From Hwanghaeella grinnelliae (GTDB lineage Bacteria > Pseudomonadota > Alphaproteobacteria > UBA8366 > Aestuariispiraceae), in the NCBI RefSeq assembly GCF_004005845.1, contig NZ_SADE01000001.1:186001-250000 (forward strand): 64,000 bases of DNA, given 5' to 3'. The notes beneath the pieces were generated by a model. It saw nothing but the letters and a program-made list of their open reading frames with translations, made no database searches and was not told the origin of the DNA. Every line of letters begins with the position of its first letter. The stretch's first letter is position 1. Below are positions 38,096 to 47,200 of this stretch, piece by piece. The position numbers and the translations under genes are program-made.

Positions 38096-39133
38096 TTAGC
38101 GGGTTGTCAGATGGGCGGGGATGTCGAGCCCGATTTCCTCGAAATAACGCTGTGCACCCGGATGCAGGGGCACGGGCAGGCCGGTAAGGGCATTGTCGGG
38201 TGACAGGGCCTTCATGGCCCGGTGAATGCCGCCCAGATAGTTGAGGTTCTCAAAGATCGTGCGCGTGATCATGTAGACGTCTTCGTCGGGTAGGTCGGCG
38301 GAGACGGCCAGGAAATTAGGCTGGGCGATCGATTTGATGTCTTCCGTTTGGTTGGGATAGGTACCGGCCTTGATGGTATGCGGTCGGTAAAGACCCAGGC
38401 CACCATCCGCCAGCGCAGCTTCCCCGTCATCAAAGCCCAGCAGTACAACGTCATCCCCCAAGGCCTTCATGACGCGCGTTATGGCGGCGACTGGTTCGCC
38501 CGCCGGTGTCGACATGCCGTCTATCTTCCCATCGATCATTGCCTTGGCGCTGGGCCCATAGCCCAGATAGCTCAGCACATACTCGCTCTCGACATCGTCG
38601 ACCCCCAGATTCCCCAGAACCATTTTGTTGGACCCCAATGTGCCGGAATCCTTTCGGCCCATTGAAAAAGCCTCGTCATCCATATCCAAAACATCATCGA
38701 TGGTGCCGGTATCCAGGAATTCCTTGCGGATCAGCCAATGTTCCACATTCGGCCACAGCATCGTCACTGCGCGCAGGTTTTCGTCTGGGCCGTCCGTTTC
38801 GAAGGGGCCGGCGCCGCGCCGGGCGTAATAGCCGGAGAGCCCCTGCAGGATCGCGAATTGTGCCTTTCCTTCGCGCAACAGGCGCACATTCTCTTCGGAC
38901 CCAGCGGATCTGATCGCGGTCATGCCGATATGTTGACGCGGGAGCAACTTGATCTTGATCAGGGTGGCAAGTGCGACGCCGACCGGAAAATAGCTTCCGC
39001 CGACCGATGCTGTTGCCAATAGATGGTCACGCTCATCTTCCGCATGGGCACTAGGCGCGGCCAACAAAGCCGCCAGAAAACCGGCCGCGGCGAGAAGGGC
39101 TCCCACCCGCTTGAGAGCGGTTTTGAGGCGCAT
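38096..39133 (-). CDS. TAXI family TRAP transporter solute-binding protein
   Basis: 345 residues with a Sec signal (LKTALKRVGALLAAAGFLAALLAAPSAHA region, cleavage after AHA) followed by LLATASVGGSYFPVGVALAT, the usual TAXI opening. It should bind an organic acid or amino acid in the periplasm for a fused-subunit TRAP permease. No DctQ/M-like membrane gene is in the vicinity, so it is either an orphan or pairs with a remote permease. AGGGAAGGA precedes ATG 39133. A longer in-frame start at 39364 overlaps gapR and would hide the signal peptide. Confidence 0.9.
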   Translation of the reverse strand: MRLKTALKRVGALLAAAGFLAALLAAPSAHAEDERDHLLATASVGGSYFPVGVALATLIKIKLLPRQHIGMTAIRSAGSEENVRLLREGKAQFAILQGLSGYYARRGAGPFETDGPDENLRAVTMLWPNVEHWLIRKEFLDTGTIDDVLDMDDEAFSMGRKDSGTLGSNKMVLGNLGVDDVESEYVLSYLGYGPSAKAMIDGKIDGMSTPAGEPVAAITRVMKALGDDVVLLGFDDGEAALADGGLGLYRPHTIKAGTYPNQTEDIKSIAQPNFLAVSADLPDEDVYMITRTIFENLNYLGGIHRAMKALSPDNALTGLPVPLHPGAQRYFEEIGLDIPAHLTTR

Positions 39134-39344
39134 CGGTTGTTTCCTTCCCTGGAAATAATCCCGCACCGGCGCTTCGCCGGGTTCGAGCGACTGGGGTTCA
39201 CATAACGGTGCTCTAAAACGGGAAGGTAACGGATCGCTGGGCGTTGTTAAAGTGGCCCCCGGACTGTATGGTCCGCCGACTTCGGCAGGCGACTTCGCCG
39301 AGCCTTTCCGACGCATAATTTGATCGATGGATGGAGAGTCTTTC

Positions 39345-39647
39345 ATGTCCGACACCGGCGCCATGCAGAAAGATACCGACCCCGGATACGAAACCGCGAC
39401 CGGGTCTGAAGCAATGGGCGTGACCGGCGAACGGTTGCGTTCTTATATCGAACGGATCGAACGGCTTGAGGAAGAAAAACAAGCGCTTGCCGATGATATC
39501 AAGGAAGTCTTCGCTGAGGCGAAGGGAACCGGTTTCGATGTGAAGGTGATGCGCAAGATTATCCGCATGCGAAAGCAGGATTTGAACGAGCGCAAGGAAG
39601 AAGAAGCGTTGCTTGAAACCTACATGGCCGCAATTGGAATGATTTGA
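39345..39647 (+). CDS. gapR: GapR-like nucleoid-associated protein (DUF2312)
   Basis: A 100-residue protein with the GapR core [39 protein letters not shown] and [19 protein letters not shown]. It ends YMAAIGM, as does the Caulobacter protein. GapR binds AT-rich, overtwisted DNA ahead of polymerases and helps topoisomerases during replication; it is essentially confined to Alphaproteobacteria. GGAGAG precedes ATG 39345. It is divergent from the TAXI gene. After the stop there is a small perfect hairpin CCGTA-GAAA-TACGG (39671-39684) without a T-run. Confidence 0.93.
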   Translation: MSDTGAMQKDTDPGYETATGSEAMGVTGERLRSYIERIERLEEEKQALADDIKEVFAEAKGTGFDVKVMRKIIRMRKQDLNERKEEEALLETYMAAIGMI

Positions 39648-39785
39648 CCGGCCAGTTATTCAAGTTGATTCCGTAGAAATACGGTGATTCACTTCAAATT
39701 AAGTTAAAAATTATTGTTTTGCGTCGAAACCAAGGGCCTGCGGTACTATATTGTGCCTGGGTGATGGGAGGCTTTCGGCATTCCG

Positions 39786-40445
39786 ATGACATGGTTGCTG
39801 TCTAATTCGATCGGATTTCTATCCGTTGCGGGTGCAGTTTGCGCCTGGGTTGTGGTTGCCGGCCCTACGGCTGCGGCGGATGTGAACCTGTCATTCGTGG
39901 ATAGCGAGGGGGCGGACGTGCAGGACGTGGTCGCCACCTTGGAAGTTCCGGACGGTCAACCCGTCGTGGCTTCTGCCCCGGTGGAGGTTGAAGTCAATCA
40001 ATACCGGCAGTCCTTCGAACCCTTGGTGACAATGGTGCCGATCAACAGCGATGTCCGGTTCCGCAACAGCGACAGCTTCGCCCATCACGTCTATTCCTTT
40101 TCCAAGGCCAAGTCCTTCGAACATCGCCAATCGACGAGTGGGGTGACGGAGGCGATGACTTTGGACAAAGCAGGTCTGATCGCGCTTGGCTGCAATATTC
40201 ACGACCACATGCTGGCTTACATCTATGTCTCGGATACGCCGTATTATGGACTTTCCGGCAAGGATGGTTTCGTTCAGATGCAGGACGTTCCAGATGGAGA
40301 CTATGTTCTGAAAATCTGGCACCCACGGTTGAAGGGCAAGGCGATCGAAAAGCCGGTCACTGTTGGCGGCGATACGGTTGAGGTTCGTGAGACGCTAGAA
40401 TTGAAGCCGCCCCGTAAAGTGAAAAAATCACTCTACTCCCGCTGA
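39786..40445 (+). CDS. secreted cupredoxin-like protein (methylamine utilisation protein-like)
   Basis: 219 residues with a signal peptide ending TAAAD. The fold looks like a cupredoxin: HHVYS (about residue 101) supplies a His, and CNIHDHM (from about 136) gives the C-x2-H-x2-M set of a type 1 copper site. A beta-sandwich C-terminal domain follows (VPDGDYVLKIWHPRLKG). Proteins of this kind are annotated as methylamine utilisation proteins by distant similarity only. Its stop is 16 bases before the GGDEF-EAL gene, so the two are cotranscribed and possibly work as a sensor pair. Confidence 0.8.
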   Translation: MTWLLSNSIGFLSVAGAVCAWVVVAGPTAAADVNLSFVDSEGADVQDVVATLEVPDGQPVVASAPVEVEVNQYRQSFEPLVTMVPINSDVRFRNSDSFAHHVYSFSKAKSFEHRQSTSGVTEAMTLDKAGLIALGCNIHDHMLAYIYVSDTPYYGLSGKDGFVQMQDVPDGDYVLKIWHPRLKGKAIEKPVTVGGDTVEVRETLELKPPRKVKKSLYSR

Positions 40446-40461
40446 GCCATTGGCACGCTGG

Positions 40462-42873
40462 ATGAAAGTTAGTTTCCAATCCAAGCTGATCGTCTTTGCG
40501 TTCGGTATTCTTGTCGCCGTTCAAGTCTTGAGCGCTGTTGCGGTCTATTATTCGACGAGGAGCCTGGCGATCGAGAATCTGCGGGTGGAACTGGCCGCGA
40601 CGGAGCAGGTCTTCCTGACCCATTTGGAAAATACGACCCGGGCGATGGCGGAAACCACGACCGCGGTGACGCTCGACTTCGCTTTCAGGAACGCGATTGC
40701 ACAGGGTGACAAACCAACGCGCCGGTCGGTTCTGGAGAACTTCCGGGATCGCGTGGCAGCCGACCGCGTTTTGCTTGTCTCCTTGGATGGTGAGGTTGAT
40801 ATCGACACAGCGCGTGAAGGCGCCATGGGAACGGTATTTCCCTTCACCGATTTGGTCGAGCGCGCGGATGTGGAGGGTGTCGCATTCGACATCGTGTCCA
40901 TGGATGGCAAGCTCTATGACATGGTTCTGCTGCCGGTTCTGGCACCGGATGCCATCGCTTGGATCGCTTTCGCCATGGCAATCGATGATGAGTTCGCCGT
41001 CGAGATAAGAAATCTGGCGCCGTTTCCCACTTGGGTCAGTTTCCTCATGAAGCAGGGTGGGGAATGGCGATTGGCCGCTTCGACTGCTTCCGGCGCGGAA
41101 CGCGTGTCACTGGAAAACTATATCGCGGCAAATCAGGAATTGCCGGTCGGCCCCAGTCTGGTCGATGTGGAAAACCGCACCTTCGTGACGACGGCGACCG
41201 AAATCCATGGGGAAGGGCGCAAGGTTCCGGTCGCCTTGTTGTTCCATTCGACGATCGACCCTGCTCTGGCCCGGACCCGGGAATTGCTGCTGCAACTTGC
41301 GGCGTTGTTGGTCGCGGCCTTGGTCGTCACTCTGATTGGCGCGGTCTTCCTTGCACGCGGGATCACCCGACCGGTGCGGGATTTGACCACGGCAGCCGGA
41401 CGCGTCCGGGAAGGGGACTACAATACACAGGTCCTCTATCAGCGGCAGGACGAGTTTGGCGAATTGTCCGATGCCTTTAACAAGATGATGACGGATATCC
41501 AGCGTCGTGAGGAAACCATCTCCCATCAGGCACGGAACGATGCGCTGACCGGCTTGCCGAACCGGCGGGAGTTTCTACGGCAGGTGAACGAGCATGCCGC
41601 GAAAAGTCCGGACAAGCCCTTCGCAGCCGTTATAGTCGGGCTGGAGCGGGTGCAGGAGATGAACAGCTCGCTCGGGTTCGAAGTTGGGGATCGGATCATC
41701 AAGGGCGTCGCGGAGCGGCTCCGCGAGCATATTGCCGAAGACGATATGGTCGCCAGAATCGGCGGCGACGAATTCGGTCTGGTACTGAACGGTGAGCAAT
41801 GGGCGCAGGGCGGGGATACACTGCTTACGTCCCTGATCCGTGCCATGGAACATCCGATCACCGCCCGTGAAGGCAATGTGGATATCAGTCTGCGCTTCGG
41901 CTTGGCGCTATACCCGGAACACGGCGACAACGGCGCGAATCTTGTGATGTCGTCCGAGCTTGCGATGTACAAAGCAAGGCTCGCCGGCAAGCCCACTCAT
42001 ATCTTCGACCCGGTCGCGGACAGGCCCAGGCCGGAAGCCCTGATGCTGATGGGGGAAATGCGGAAAGGGCTGGAAACCGGACAATTCCAACTGGTCTACC
42101 AGCCCAAGGTCGATGTCGCGACCGGCAAGGTCGTGGCGGCGGAGGCTCTATCCCGCTGGCAACATCCGCATATGAAGAATCTTTCGCCCGAGACCTTCGT
42201 TCCCTTAGCGGAGCAAACAGGGAATATCCGTCACCTGACCCGTTGGATGCTGGAACAGGCGACCACTGATTGTGCAGCCTGGCGCGCGGCGGGGTTGGAC
42301 CTGAAACTCTCCGTCAATTTGTCCGCGAAGGACATCGCGACGGGTGAAATCGTCATGATCCTGAGCCGGTTGTTGGTCGAAAAAGGCCTGCCGGCGGAAG
42401 TCCTGACCCTTGAAATCACCGAAAGCGCCTTGATGGATGAGCCGGAGGAAGCGCTCGCCACATTGGATAACCTGTCCGACATGGGTATGAGCGTGTCGGT
42501 TGACGATTTCGGGACTGGATACTCCTCGATGAGTTACCTGAAGCGCTTGCCCGCGGATGAATTGAAGATTGACAAGTCCTTCGTGCTCAACCTGGCGAAC
42601 AGCCGGGAGGACGACGTCATCGTCCGCTCGACTGTTGACCTGGGACGGAACCTGGGGCTCAGCGTGACGGCTGAAGGGGTGGAAGATCTTGAGAGTTTCC
42701 TGCGGCTCCGCGAAATCGGCTGTACCATCGCACAGGGCTACTTCGTAGCGCGGCCCATGCCCCTCGAGAAGTTCATGGAATTCTGCACGAACTCGCCTTG
42801 GGCGGATGGGACGGCCGTGCCGCCGGTTACTGCCGCAGGTGATGAACTTGAACACAAGACGCAGGACAGGTAG
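40462..42873 (+). CDS. membrane diguanylate cyclase/phosphodiesterase (sensor-HAMP-GGDEF-EAL)
   Basis: About 803 residues. An N-terminal helix (KLIVFAFGILVAVQVLSAVAVYY) and a second near residue 280 flank a periplasmic sensor region. A HAMP segment and GGDEF follow, with an intact GGDEF near 434 preceded by AEDD instead of the RxxD inhibition site. The EAL domain has EAL near 561 and DDFGTG near 681, so both catalytic signatures appear intact. It makes or degrades cyclic di-GMP in response to a periplasmic signal. ATG 40462 is preferred; a TTG at 40450 is also possible. Confidence 0.92.
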   Translation: MKVSFQSKLIVFAFGILVAVQVLSAVAVYYSTRSLAIENLRVELAATEQVFLTHLENTTRAMAETTTAVTLDFAFRNAIAQGDKPTRRSVLENFRDRVAADRVLLVSLDGEVDIDTAREGAMGTVFPFTDLVERADVEGVAFDIVSMDGKLYDMVLLPVLAPDAIAWIAFAMAIDDEFAVEIRNLAPFPTWVSFLMKQGGEWRLAASTASGAERVSLENYIAANQELPVGPSLVDVENRTFVTTATEIHGEGRKVPVALLFHSTIDPALARTRELLLQLAALLVAALVVTLIGAVFLARGITRPVRDLTTAAGRVREGDYNTQVLYQRQDEFGELSDAFNKMMTDIQRREETISHQARNDALTGLPNRREFLRQVNEHAAKSPDKPFAAVIVGLERVQEMNSSLGFEVGDRIIKGVAERLREHIAEDDMVARIGGDEFGLVLNGEQWAQGGDTLLTSLIRAMEHPITAREGNVDISLRFGLALYPEHGDNGANLVMSSELAMYKARLAGKPTHIFDPVADRPRPEALMLMGEMRKGLETGQFQLVYQPKVDVATGKVVAAEALSRWQHPHMKNLSPETFVPLAEQTGNIRHLTRWMLEQATTDCAAWRAAGLDLKLSVNLSAKDIATGEIVMILSRLLVEKGLPAEVLTLEITESALMDEPEEALATLDNLSDMGMSVSVDDFGTGYSSMSYLKRLPADELKIDKSFVLNLANSREDDVIVRSTVDLGRNLGLSVTAEGVEDLESFLRLREIGCTIAQGYFVARPMPLEKFMEFCTNSPWADGTAVPPVTAAGDELEHKTQDR

Positions 42874-42903
42874 CTTGCTGCCTCAATCCACGGAGAGAGT
42901 AGA

Positions 42904-42954
42904 ATGAAATTACGTTTGGACATCGTCGTAGGGTGTTGGTGCATGGTCCGGTAG
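42904..42954 (+). CDS. short leader ORF, 16 codons (MKLRLDIVVGCWCMVR)
   Basis: ATG 42904 follows GGAGAGAGTAGA, a strong ribosome binding site, and the frame ends at TAG 42952-42954. Three consecutive codons read Cys-Trp-Cys near the end. They overlap the 5' arm of a hairpin, GGTGCATGG (42938-42946) with CCATGCGCC (42974-42982), nine pairs including one G-T. A strong terminator follows at once. The layout resembles a ribosome-controlled attenuator. Product function, if any, lies in translation itself. Too short for a similarity test. Confidence 0.45.
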   Translation: MKLRLDIVVGCWCMVR

Positions 42955-42980
42955 CGGAAACGTGAACCGCCGCCCATGCG

Positions 42981-43007
42981 CCCCCGATCTTCATCGGGGG
43001 TTTTTTT
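42981..43007 (+). terminator. strong rho-independent terminator before the Bcr/CflA gene
   Basis: CCCCCGAT-CTTC-ATCGGGGG followed by seven T. The 8-bp stem and tetraloop are perfect. It ends transcription from the GGDEF-EAL operon or from the leader ORF. It stands 63 bases before the exporter start at 43071, so either a promoter lies between or expression depends on readthrough. Confidence 0.92.
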
Positions 43008-43070
43008 GTGCCCGTATCGCCGGCGACGATCCCAGGCGCTGCCGAGAATAGAAACAAGGATTTCGATAGT

Positions 43071-44252
43071 ATGAGTGCCTATCGTTCTGCCCCGCATCTT
43101 GCGACGCTTGTCCTGTTGGCGGCGCTCTCACCGCTTTCGATCAACATGTTCTTGCCGTCACTCGCAAAGATCGCTGTTGATTTGCGCACGGACTATGCGC
43201 TCGCGAGCCTTTCGGTTTCCGGCTATCTGGCGGTGACGGCATTGGTGCAATTGATTGCCGGGCCGTTGTCGGACCGTGTCGGCAGGCGGCCGGTGCTGAT
43301 TGGCACGCTCTCTATCTTCGCTTTTGCGTCCCTGATTTGCGCCTTTGCGGACAACATTGCCGTTTTTCTGGCCTTCCGGATGCTTCAAGGCGGCGCTGTC
43401 GCCGGCTATGCCTTATCGATGGCCATCGTCCGTGACACGCGGCCTGAACGGGAAGCAGCTGGCTTGCTGGGGTATATCGCGATGTCCATGGCGGTTGCCC
43501 CAATGATGGGGCCGGTTTTGGGGGGCGTCCTGGACACAGCCTTTGGCTGGCGCACGACCTTCCATCTTTATGCCGCTCTGGGCCTGGGACTGCTTGTCCT
43601 GGTCTGGTTCGATTTGGGCGAGACACGTGCCCGACAAATGACCGACGGTGACGGTGCGGCGCCGCGTGTCAGGGTATTGCTGGCCGACGCTCGGTTTTGG
43701 GGTTACGCCCTGTGCTCGGCGTTTTCCGTAGGGGCGTTCTACATCTTTGTGTCGGGCGTGCCCCTGGTCGCGAAGGCGGTATTCGATGTTTCAACTGCTA
43801 CGGTCGGTATGTTCGTCGGCAGTATTACAGCCGGGTTCGCGACGGGCAGTTTTATCGCGGGACGTTTGGCGCCGAAGGTTCGGCCGACAACAATGATGTT
43901 GGCGGGACGCGCTATCGCATGCGCGGGGCTGTCGGCGGGGTTGGTGCTTGTGTTCTTTGACGTTCTGACACCGCTCACCTATTTCGGGTCGACGATTTTT
44001 GCCGGCCTCGGCAATGGAATAACGATGCCTAGCAGCAATGCCGGCGTTGTGTCGGTTCAGCCAAGACTTTCGGGAAGTGCGGCTGGGCTCAGCGGGGCAT
44101 TCATGGTCGGCTGCGGTGCCGTCCTGACATCCCTTACCGGCGGTCTTCTGACCGAAGAAAACGCTGCCCCCATGTTGCTGGGGCTGATGCTTTCAGCGGC
44201 CGTTATCGGTCTTCTGTCAGCGGCCTGGGTGCGGTTCCTTGGCGGCGACTAG
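43071..44252 (+). CDS. multidrug efflux MFS transporter, Bcr/CflA family
   Basis: 393 residues, twelve-helix MFS. SPLSINMFLPSLAKIAVDL is the Bcr/CflA helix 1, and LIAGPLSDRVGRRPVLI is the MFS motif A. MLQGGAVAGYALSMAIVRD follows. Family members export drugs, and E. coli Bcr also exports L-cysteine when overproduced. AAGGA lies 10 bases before ATG 43071. The gene sits behind a leader ORF and terminator that could control it. Confidence 0.93.
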   Translation: MSAYRSAPHLATLVLLAALSPLSINMFLPSLAKIAVDLRTDYALASLSVSGYLAVTALVQLIAGPLSDRVGRRPVLIGTLSIFAFASLICAFADNIAVFLAFRMLQGGAVAGYALSMAIVRDTRPEREAAGLLGYIAMSMAVAPMMGPVLGGVLDTAFGWRTTFHLYAALGLGLLVLVWFDLGETRARQMTDGDGAAPRVRVLLADARFWGYALCSAFSVGAFYIFVSGVPLVAKAVFDVSTATVGMFVGSITAGFATGSFIAGRLAPKVRPTTMMLAGRAIACAGLSAGLVLVFFDVLTPLTYFGSTIFAGLGNGITMPSSNAGVVSVQPRLSGSAAGLSGAFMVGCGAVLTSLTGGLLTEENAAPMLLGLMLSAAVIGLLSAAWVRFLGGD

Positions 44253-44288
44253 TTTAGGTCGCCCAACGGAATCCGCACCCAATGACGC

Positions 44289-47200
44289 TTACTCCGCCGC
44301 GCTTTTGGCGCCTTCCTGCGGCGGCTTCTTGAACTGTGCCAGCAGGACTTGCTCGTTCGCCTTGGCGTCTGCGATGTGTTGTTCCTTCACATGCCCATAG
44401 CCGCGGATATGTTCCGGGATTTCTGCGATCTGAACCGCAATTGCGTGGTTTTCGCGGTTGAGACCGTCCAACACCGTTTTGATCGTCTCTTCGTAATCGG
44501 TGATCAGTTGGCGTTCCTGCTTGCGCTCTTCCGTTCGTCCGAAGGGGTCTAAGCGGGTACCACGGAGGCCCTTCAGCTTTGCCAGCAGGCCAAAGGCCTT
44601 CAACATCGCAGGACCGTATTCCTTTTTCTTCAGATGTCCGGTCTCCGGGTCGCGTTCCGCGAAAAGGGGCGGGGCCAGATGGAACTTCACAGTGAAGTTG
44701 CCGTCGAACTGCTTGTGCAGCTTTTTCATGAACTCGCCATCGGAATAGAGCCGCGCGACTTCATACTCGTCTTTATAGGCGAGCAGCTTGAAGTAATAGC
44801 GTGCCACGGCCCGGGCGAGGGAATCGTCGGTCATCACCTGGGATTCACGGCGCTGCACGTCCACCACGAAATCCTTGTAGCGGCGGGCATAAGCCTCGTT
44901 CTGATAGTCCTTCAGGAAGGCGATGCGTTTTTCGACGATGTCTTCCAGGCTTTTGGCGAAGCCATCGTCTTCGTCCGTGACGGGCTTCTTCTCACTGTCC
45001 TTTTGGTCGGTGATCCGCAGAACCGCATCCATGTCATGGGCGGCGCGGCGGCCCCACAGGAACGCTTGTTCGTTCAGCTTTACGGCGACGCCGTTGAGCT
45101 GGATGGCCTTGTCCAGGGCTTCCAGGCTGACCGGGATCAACCCTTTCTGGAACGCATAACCCAGCATGAACATGTTGCTGGCAATGCTGTCCCCCATAAG
45201 GGCTGTGGCCAGTTTCGATCCGTTGAAGAAATGCGCGTTCTTCGGCCCGGTGGATTCGGCGATCATCTCCTTCATTTCCGACGTCGGGAAAATCCAGTCC
45301 GGATTGTGCGTGAAATCGCCGGTGATGGATTTCTCCGTATTCACGATGGCAACCGTGGTGTCGCGTTCCACTTTGGAAAGCGCGGTCGTGCCGGAGGCGA
45401 CGACGATGTCGCAGCCCAGCATCACATCCGCACCGCCGGCGGCGATACTGACGGCGTGAATATCCTCCGGGTTCTTGGCAACGCGGATATGACTGATGAC
45501 GGGGCCGCCTTTCTGAGCTAGGCCGGCCATATCGAGGATGGAGCAGCCTTTGCCTTCGAGATGGGCGGCCATGCCCAATATTGCGCCGATGGTCACGACG
45601 CCGGTACCGCCGACCCCTGTCAGAAGAATGCCGTAGGGCTCTTCCTCGACGGTCGGGATCTTCGGTTCCGGCAAAGCCTCGAACAGATCAGGCACGTTCG
45701 CTACGCCGGCCGCTGCGGTCGGTTGCGAAACACCGGACCCCTTGCGAACTTCCCCGCCATGGACCGTCACGAAGCTTGGGCAGAACCCTTTTACGCAGGA
45801 ATAGTCTTTATTGCAGGAAGACTGGTCGATCTTCCGCTTGCGGCCGAATTCTGTCTCCTGCGGGGTGACGGACAGGCAGTTGGACTGCACCGAACAGTCA
45901 CCACATCCTTCGCAGACGGCGTCGTTGATGAAGACGCGCTTCTGCGGGTCCGGGAAAGTGCCACGTTTACGGCGCCGGCGTTTTTCAGCTGCACAGGTCT
46001 GGTCGTAGACCATGACCGACACGCCTTCGATTTCCCGCAAATCCTTCTGCACCGTGTCCAGATCATCCCGGTGATGGACGGTGACGCCGTGCGGGAATAT
46101 GCCGTTGGCGTATTTCTCAGGCTCGTCGCTCACGACGACGACTTTGCGCGCGCCTTCAGCCGCCACCTGCGCGACAACCGCGGGCACGGTCTGAACCCCT
46201 TCGTGGGGTTGGCCCCCGGTCATGGCGACGGCATCGTTGTAGAGGATTTTGTAAGTGATGTTGACGCCCGATGCGACCGCAGCGCGGATCGCCAGTGTAC
46301 CTGAATGTTGGTAGGTCCCGTCACCCAGATTCACGAAGATATGCTTCGTCTTGTTGAACGGGGATTGCCCCATCCATGCCGCACCCTCGCCACCCATCTG
46401 GGTGAAGGTCAGCGTATCACGGTCCATCCATTGGGCCATGAAGTGACAGCCGATCCCCGCATAGGCACGCGACCCTTCCGGTACCTTCGTGGAGGTATTG
46501 TGCGGGCAGCCGGAACAGAAATACGGCAAACGGGTGACCGACGGCTTCCGCGCGCCCAACTGCTGGTCCTTCGCATCCAGGAAAGCCAATCGGTTGGAGA
46601 AACGTTCGTTCCCCTCGATCGCGTTACCTCTGGGCAAGCGCTCCAGCCGCTGCGCGACGACCCTTGCGATCATGGCCGGGGTCAATTCTCCGAAGGACGG
46701 CAGGATCAATTCCCTGTCTTCGTTGAATTTGCCGTAGATCCGCGGGCGCTTGTCGTTCGGCCAATTATAGGCCTGTTCCTTCAACTGATTTTCGATCAGC
46801 GCGCGTTTTTCTTCGACGATCAGGATTTCTTCGTGACCCTGACAGAATTCACGGATGCTGTCGGGTTCCAGCGGCCAGGTCATGGCAACCTTGAAGACCG
46901 ATATTCCCAATTCCTTGGCAAACTCTTCGTCGACTCCAAGGTCGTCCAGCGCCTGCCGCACGTCCAGATAGGATTTCCCGGCGGTGACGATGCCCAACCG
47001 CTTCTTGGGGCTTTCGATCATCGGACGGTTCAGTTTGTTTTTCTTTGCATAGGCAATGGCCGCATAGAGCTTATGACGGTGCAGATGCTCTTCCTGGGCC
47101 AGCGCTTCCAGCGCTTGTTTCGGATATTGAATGTTCAAGCCGCCTTCCGGCATCTTGAATTCCGTTTCATCCGGCAGTTCGACTTCTACCCGATGGGGGT

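Noticed and set aside
44634-46304. Two plus-strand open frames of about 250-300 codons opposite iorAB
   Set aside because: They run antisense to conserved IOR domains and have no domain-like pattern.
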